A DNA stretch of 7,672 nucleotides, taken from positions 1 through 7,672 of the forward strand of contig JAITEH010000089.1 of NCBI GenBank assembly GCA_031282125.1, read 5' to 3'. The position numbers and the translations under genes were made by a program. Every line of letters starts with the position of its first letter. The stretch's first letter is position 1. Under the pieces are notes generated by a model. That model saw only the letters and a list, made by a program, of their open reading frames with translations. It was not told the origin of the DNA and ran no database searches. Shown here one piece after another: positions 5,799-7,672 of the stretch. Origin of the DNA: Campylobacteraceae bacterium (GTDB lineage Bacteria > Campylobacterota > Campylobacteria > Campylobacterales > Campylobacteraceae).

Positions 5799-6860
5799 AT
5801 GCAGACACAAGAGCAGGAAAATGTTCAAGTATTGGAAAATATGCCATTTGAATTCAGGGGTAACAGTTTGGATTATTTCAAAATTTGGTTTGTAAATGTG
5901 ATGCTTACCATTGTAACGCTTGGTATTTACGGACCATGGGCTAAAGTAAGAAACAACCATTACATCTACGGCAACACCTATCTTGGCGATCACTCTTTCG
6001 AATATACCGCAAATCCTTTTAGGATTTTGATAGGAAGATTGATAGTAGTAAGCTTTTACGTATTCTATTTTGTAGCGTCGCAGTTAGGGTTTTGGCTGGC
6101 GGCAGGAATACTTTTCGTTGCTTTTTTACTTCTTTTGCCGCTTCTTATCAGACAAGCTCTTGTTTTTAGGGCAAAATACACGAGATTTCATGGGCTTAGC
6201 TTCAGATATACGGCCTCTGTCGGCGAATTTTACGGCTTTTTTCTTTTGCACACTTTCTTAAACATAATAACTTTTTTTATTATATTTCCATATACTCATA
6301 GCTGCTTCAAAAAACTTGTCATCAACAACACTCATTACGGAGACAGCAGCTTCTTTTTTAACGGCGCGGCAGGAGAGTTTTTCTTCATCTACTATATAAA
6401 AATGATGCTTTTGAATATGTTGATTTTTTTCGTAATCGGCTTACTTAGCGCGGTAGCGGCGGGATTTTTGGGTCTGGATTTAGGCCATGGGGATTCGATA
6501 GTTTCATTTATAATAGTACTTTATGTCCTCATGGTGCTTGCCTCGCCCGCATTTAGAGGCGCGTTTGACGCATGGATAGGCAGAGCCGTCTATAACGAAA
6601 CTTCCATTAAAGAGTATAGAATGCTGAACGAATGGCATGCGCTTAAACTTGGATGGATATATTTTGGCAATTTCTTTGCCATACTGTTCTCTCTTGGCTT
6701 GCTGTATCCATGGGCAAAAATCAGAACTATAAGATATAAGCTTGAAAATACTGGCTTTGAGAGTCTTGACCTGAATGCATTTGTCGGACAAGCAGAGCAA
6801 AACAGAAACGCTATCGGCGAAGAAGCGGCTGACTTTTTTGATTTTGATATAGGATTTTGA
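5799..6860 (+). CDS. YjgN/DUF898 family multi-pass inner-membrane protein
   Basis: This 353-residue membrane protein has the DUF898 (YjgN) signature: FEFRGNSLDYFKIWFVN (17-33), then LGIYGPWAKVR (41-51) and a GNT-YLGD-F-Y pattern (58-69). The unit occurs three times. Copy one spans about 26-71. A diverged copy is at about 143-189 (INNTHYGDSSFFFNG kept, PWAK lost), and a third at about 284-325 (LLYPWAKIRTIRYKLENT). Hydrophobic spans are at about 27-45, 77-95, 97-120, 145-164, 197-226, 233-250 and 285-303, so six or seven membrane passes. The C-terminus is an acidic/aromatic tail, ADFFDFDIGF (344-353). The biochemical role of the family is not established. The next gene, an M48 protease, starts 3 bases after the stop, a pairing I recall for DUF898 genes elsewhere, suggesting a joint envelope function. 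The start ATG fits a ribosome binding site and places the conserved FRG motif at residue 19. Confidence 0.9.
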   Translation: MQTQEQENVQVLENMPFEFRGNSLDYFKIWFVNVMLTIVTLGIYGPWAKVRNNHYIYGNTYLGDHSFEYTANPFRILIGRLIVVSFYVFYFVASQLGFWLAAGILFVAFLLLLPLLIRQALVFRAKYTRFHGLSFRYTASVGEFYGFFLLHTFLNIITFFIIFPYTHSCFKKLVINNTHYGDSSFFFNGAAGEFFFIYYIKMMLLNMLIFFVIGLLSAVAAGFLGLDLGHGDSIVSFIIVLYVLMVLASPAFRGAFDAWIGRAVYNETSIKEYRMLNEWHALKLGWIYFGNFFAILFSLGLLYPWAKIRTIRYKLENTGFESLDLNAFVGQAEQNRNAIGEEAADFFDFDIGF

Positions 6861-6863
6861 CGC

Positions 6864-7672
6864 ATGAATTTTAACGCGCACTATTTTAACGGCAGATCGT
6901 CAAATCCGCAAAATGTTATTTTAGAGCTTCATGAAGACTGTGTGAAGATACCTGAACTTAACTTGTCGTATGGATTTAAAGATATCGAAGTAAGAGCCAA
7001 ACTGAAAAACACGCCGCAGACTATAAGTTTTGCGGACGGTTCGTACTGCGAGCTTAACGCTGATGATTTTTTCTCTCTTCCAAACAGCAAAGGCGGCAGC
7101 TTCATCTTGAAGATAGAGTCAAAACTAAAATACGCTCTCGCCTCGTTCGTTATTTTGGCTCTGTTTACGGCATTTAGTCTAACTTACGGCAGTACAATGC
7201 TATCAGATGTATTGGCTCCGCAAATCCCAAAAAGCGCGGTAGAGAGCATAAGCAACCAAACGCTTGAGCTTTTGGACGAATACTACTTATCAGAGTCAAA
7301 GCTGGATAAAAAACAGCAGGATTTTATACAAAAACGCTTCGATAATGTTATCAATAAAAATTCCGCTTTTAAGCTCCACTTTCGCTATTCCGATATCTTG
7401 GGTGCGAATGCTTTTGCGCTGCCAAGCGGAGATATTATCCTGCTTGACGGTTTAGTGGAACTTGAAAAAGACGACGGATTTAGAGGCATTATCGGTGTTT
7501 TGGCGCATGAAAGCGCTCATGTTGTCTATCTGCATGGGCTCAAAACATTGATAAAAACTTCCATATCTTCTGCGATTGTGGGTTATCTTGTGGGAGATTT
7601 TTCTGGATTTGCGGCACTGCTCGCAACATCTGTGATTAACGCCAAATACTCGCGGGATTATGAGCAGGAGGC
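6864..7672 (+). CDS. M48 family zinc metallopeptidase, N-terminal part (C-terminus cut by window edge)
   Basis: The reading frame is open from the ATG at 6864 to the edge: 269 complete codons plus two bases. The N-terminal cytoplasmic domain (about 1-88, with AHYFNGRSSNPQNVILEL at 5-22 and FADGSYCEL at 56-64) resembles the DUF7092 domain found ahead of M48 proteases. A transmembrane helix follows at about 91-113, placing the catalytic part outside the inner membrane. The zinc motif is HESAH (His215, Glu216, His219) inside GVLAHESAHVVYLHG. After a hydrophobic hairpin (about 227-258) comes YSRDYEQEA, whose Glu267 should be the third zinc ligand (SRxxExxAD pattern); the expected Asp is just beyond the edge. 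It is predicted to be an Oma1/LoiP-like envelope protease. AGGA at 6851-6854, inside the DUF898 gene, can serve as ribosome binding site, so the two genes form an operon. Confidence 0.93.
   Translation, partial: MNFNAHYFNGRSSNPQNVILELHEDCVKIPELNLSYGFKDIEVRAKLKNTPQTISFADGSYCELNADDFFSLPNSKGGSFILKIESKLKYALASFVILALFTAFSLTYGSTMLSDVLAPQIPKSAVESISNQTLELLDEYYLSESKLDKKQQDFIQKRFDNVINKNSAFKLHFRYSDILGANAFALPSGDIILLDGLVELEKDDGFRGIIGVLAHESAHVVYLHGLKTLIKTSISSAIVGYLVGDFSGFAALLATSVINAKYSRDYEQE

Noticed and set aside
6504..6881. Minus-strand frames antisense to the end of the DUF898 gene
   Set aside because: They lie opposite a well-supported conserved membrane-protein gene and show no family features.
7264..7455. 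Plus-strand 63-residue frame inside the M48 gene
   Set aside because: It is out of frame with the continuous protease reading frame that carries the HESAH motif, so it is a shadow.

Overview
The window looks like a chromosomal segment from a Campylobacterota (epsilonproteobacterial) bacterium, probably a Sulfurimonas/Sulfuricurvum-like free-living member. I judge this from the moderately AT-rich coding style, very tight gene packing, the UPF0323-type lipoprotein (a family I know mainly from this phylum), and a gene neighbourhood resembling, from memory, the Campylobacter jejuni cmeABC region (Cj0366-Cj0374). The genus is a guess. I see no mobile element, CRISPR array, tRNA or rRNA.

Layout. 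Positions 1-1509 (minus strand) hold an RND multidrug-efflux operon: a lipoprotein-type periplasmic adaptor followed by an AcrB/CmeB-type inner-membrane pump that runs off the left edge. A 237-base gap (1510-1746) carries its probable promoter. Positions 1747-5656 (minus strand) form a compact five-gene operon, in transcription order: a helix-turn-helix/coiled-coil protein, a UPF0323-like lipoprotein ending in Gly-Gly, a glutathionylspermidine-synthase-family ATP-grasp enzyme, a D-2-hydroxyacid dehydrogenase, and YajQ. The gaps between them are 18, 3, 1 and 0 bases. A 142-base divergent intergenic region (5657-5798) has an extended -10 promoter pointing each way and short repeats. On the plus strand, 5799-7672 holds a YjgN/DUF898 membrane protein followed 3 bases later by an M48 zinc metalloprotease truncated by the right edge.

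How the genes may work together. The pump genes form a tripartite exporter with an outer-membrane channel expected beyond the left edge. The DUF898-M48 pair looks like an envelope protein with its processing or quality-control protease. The least understood part, and the best candidate for undescribed biology, is the five-gene operon. There an ATP-grasp enzyme of a family that amidates a C-terminal glycine carboxylate sits directly after a lipoprotein whose own C-terminus is a Ser/Gly-rich tail ending in Gly-Gly. A post-translational modification pair is a testable inference, not something the sequence proves.
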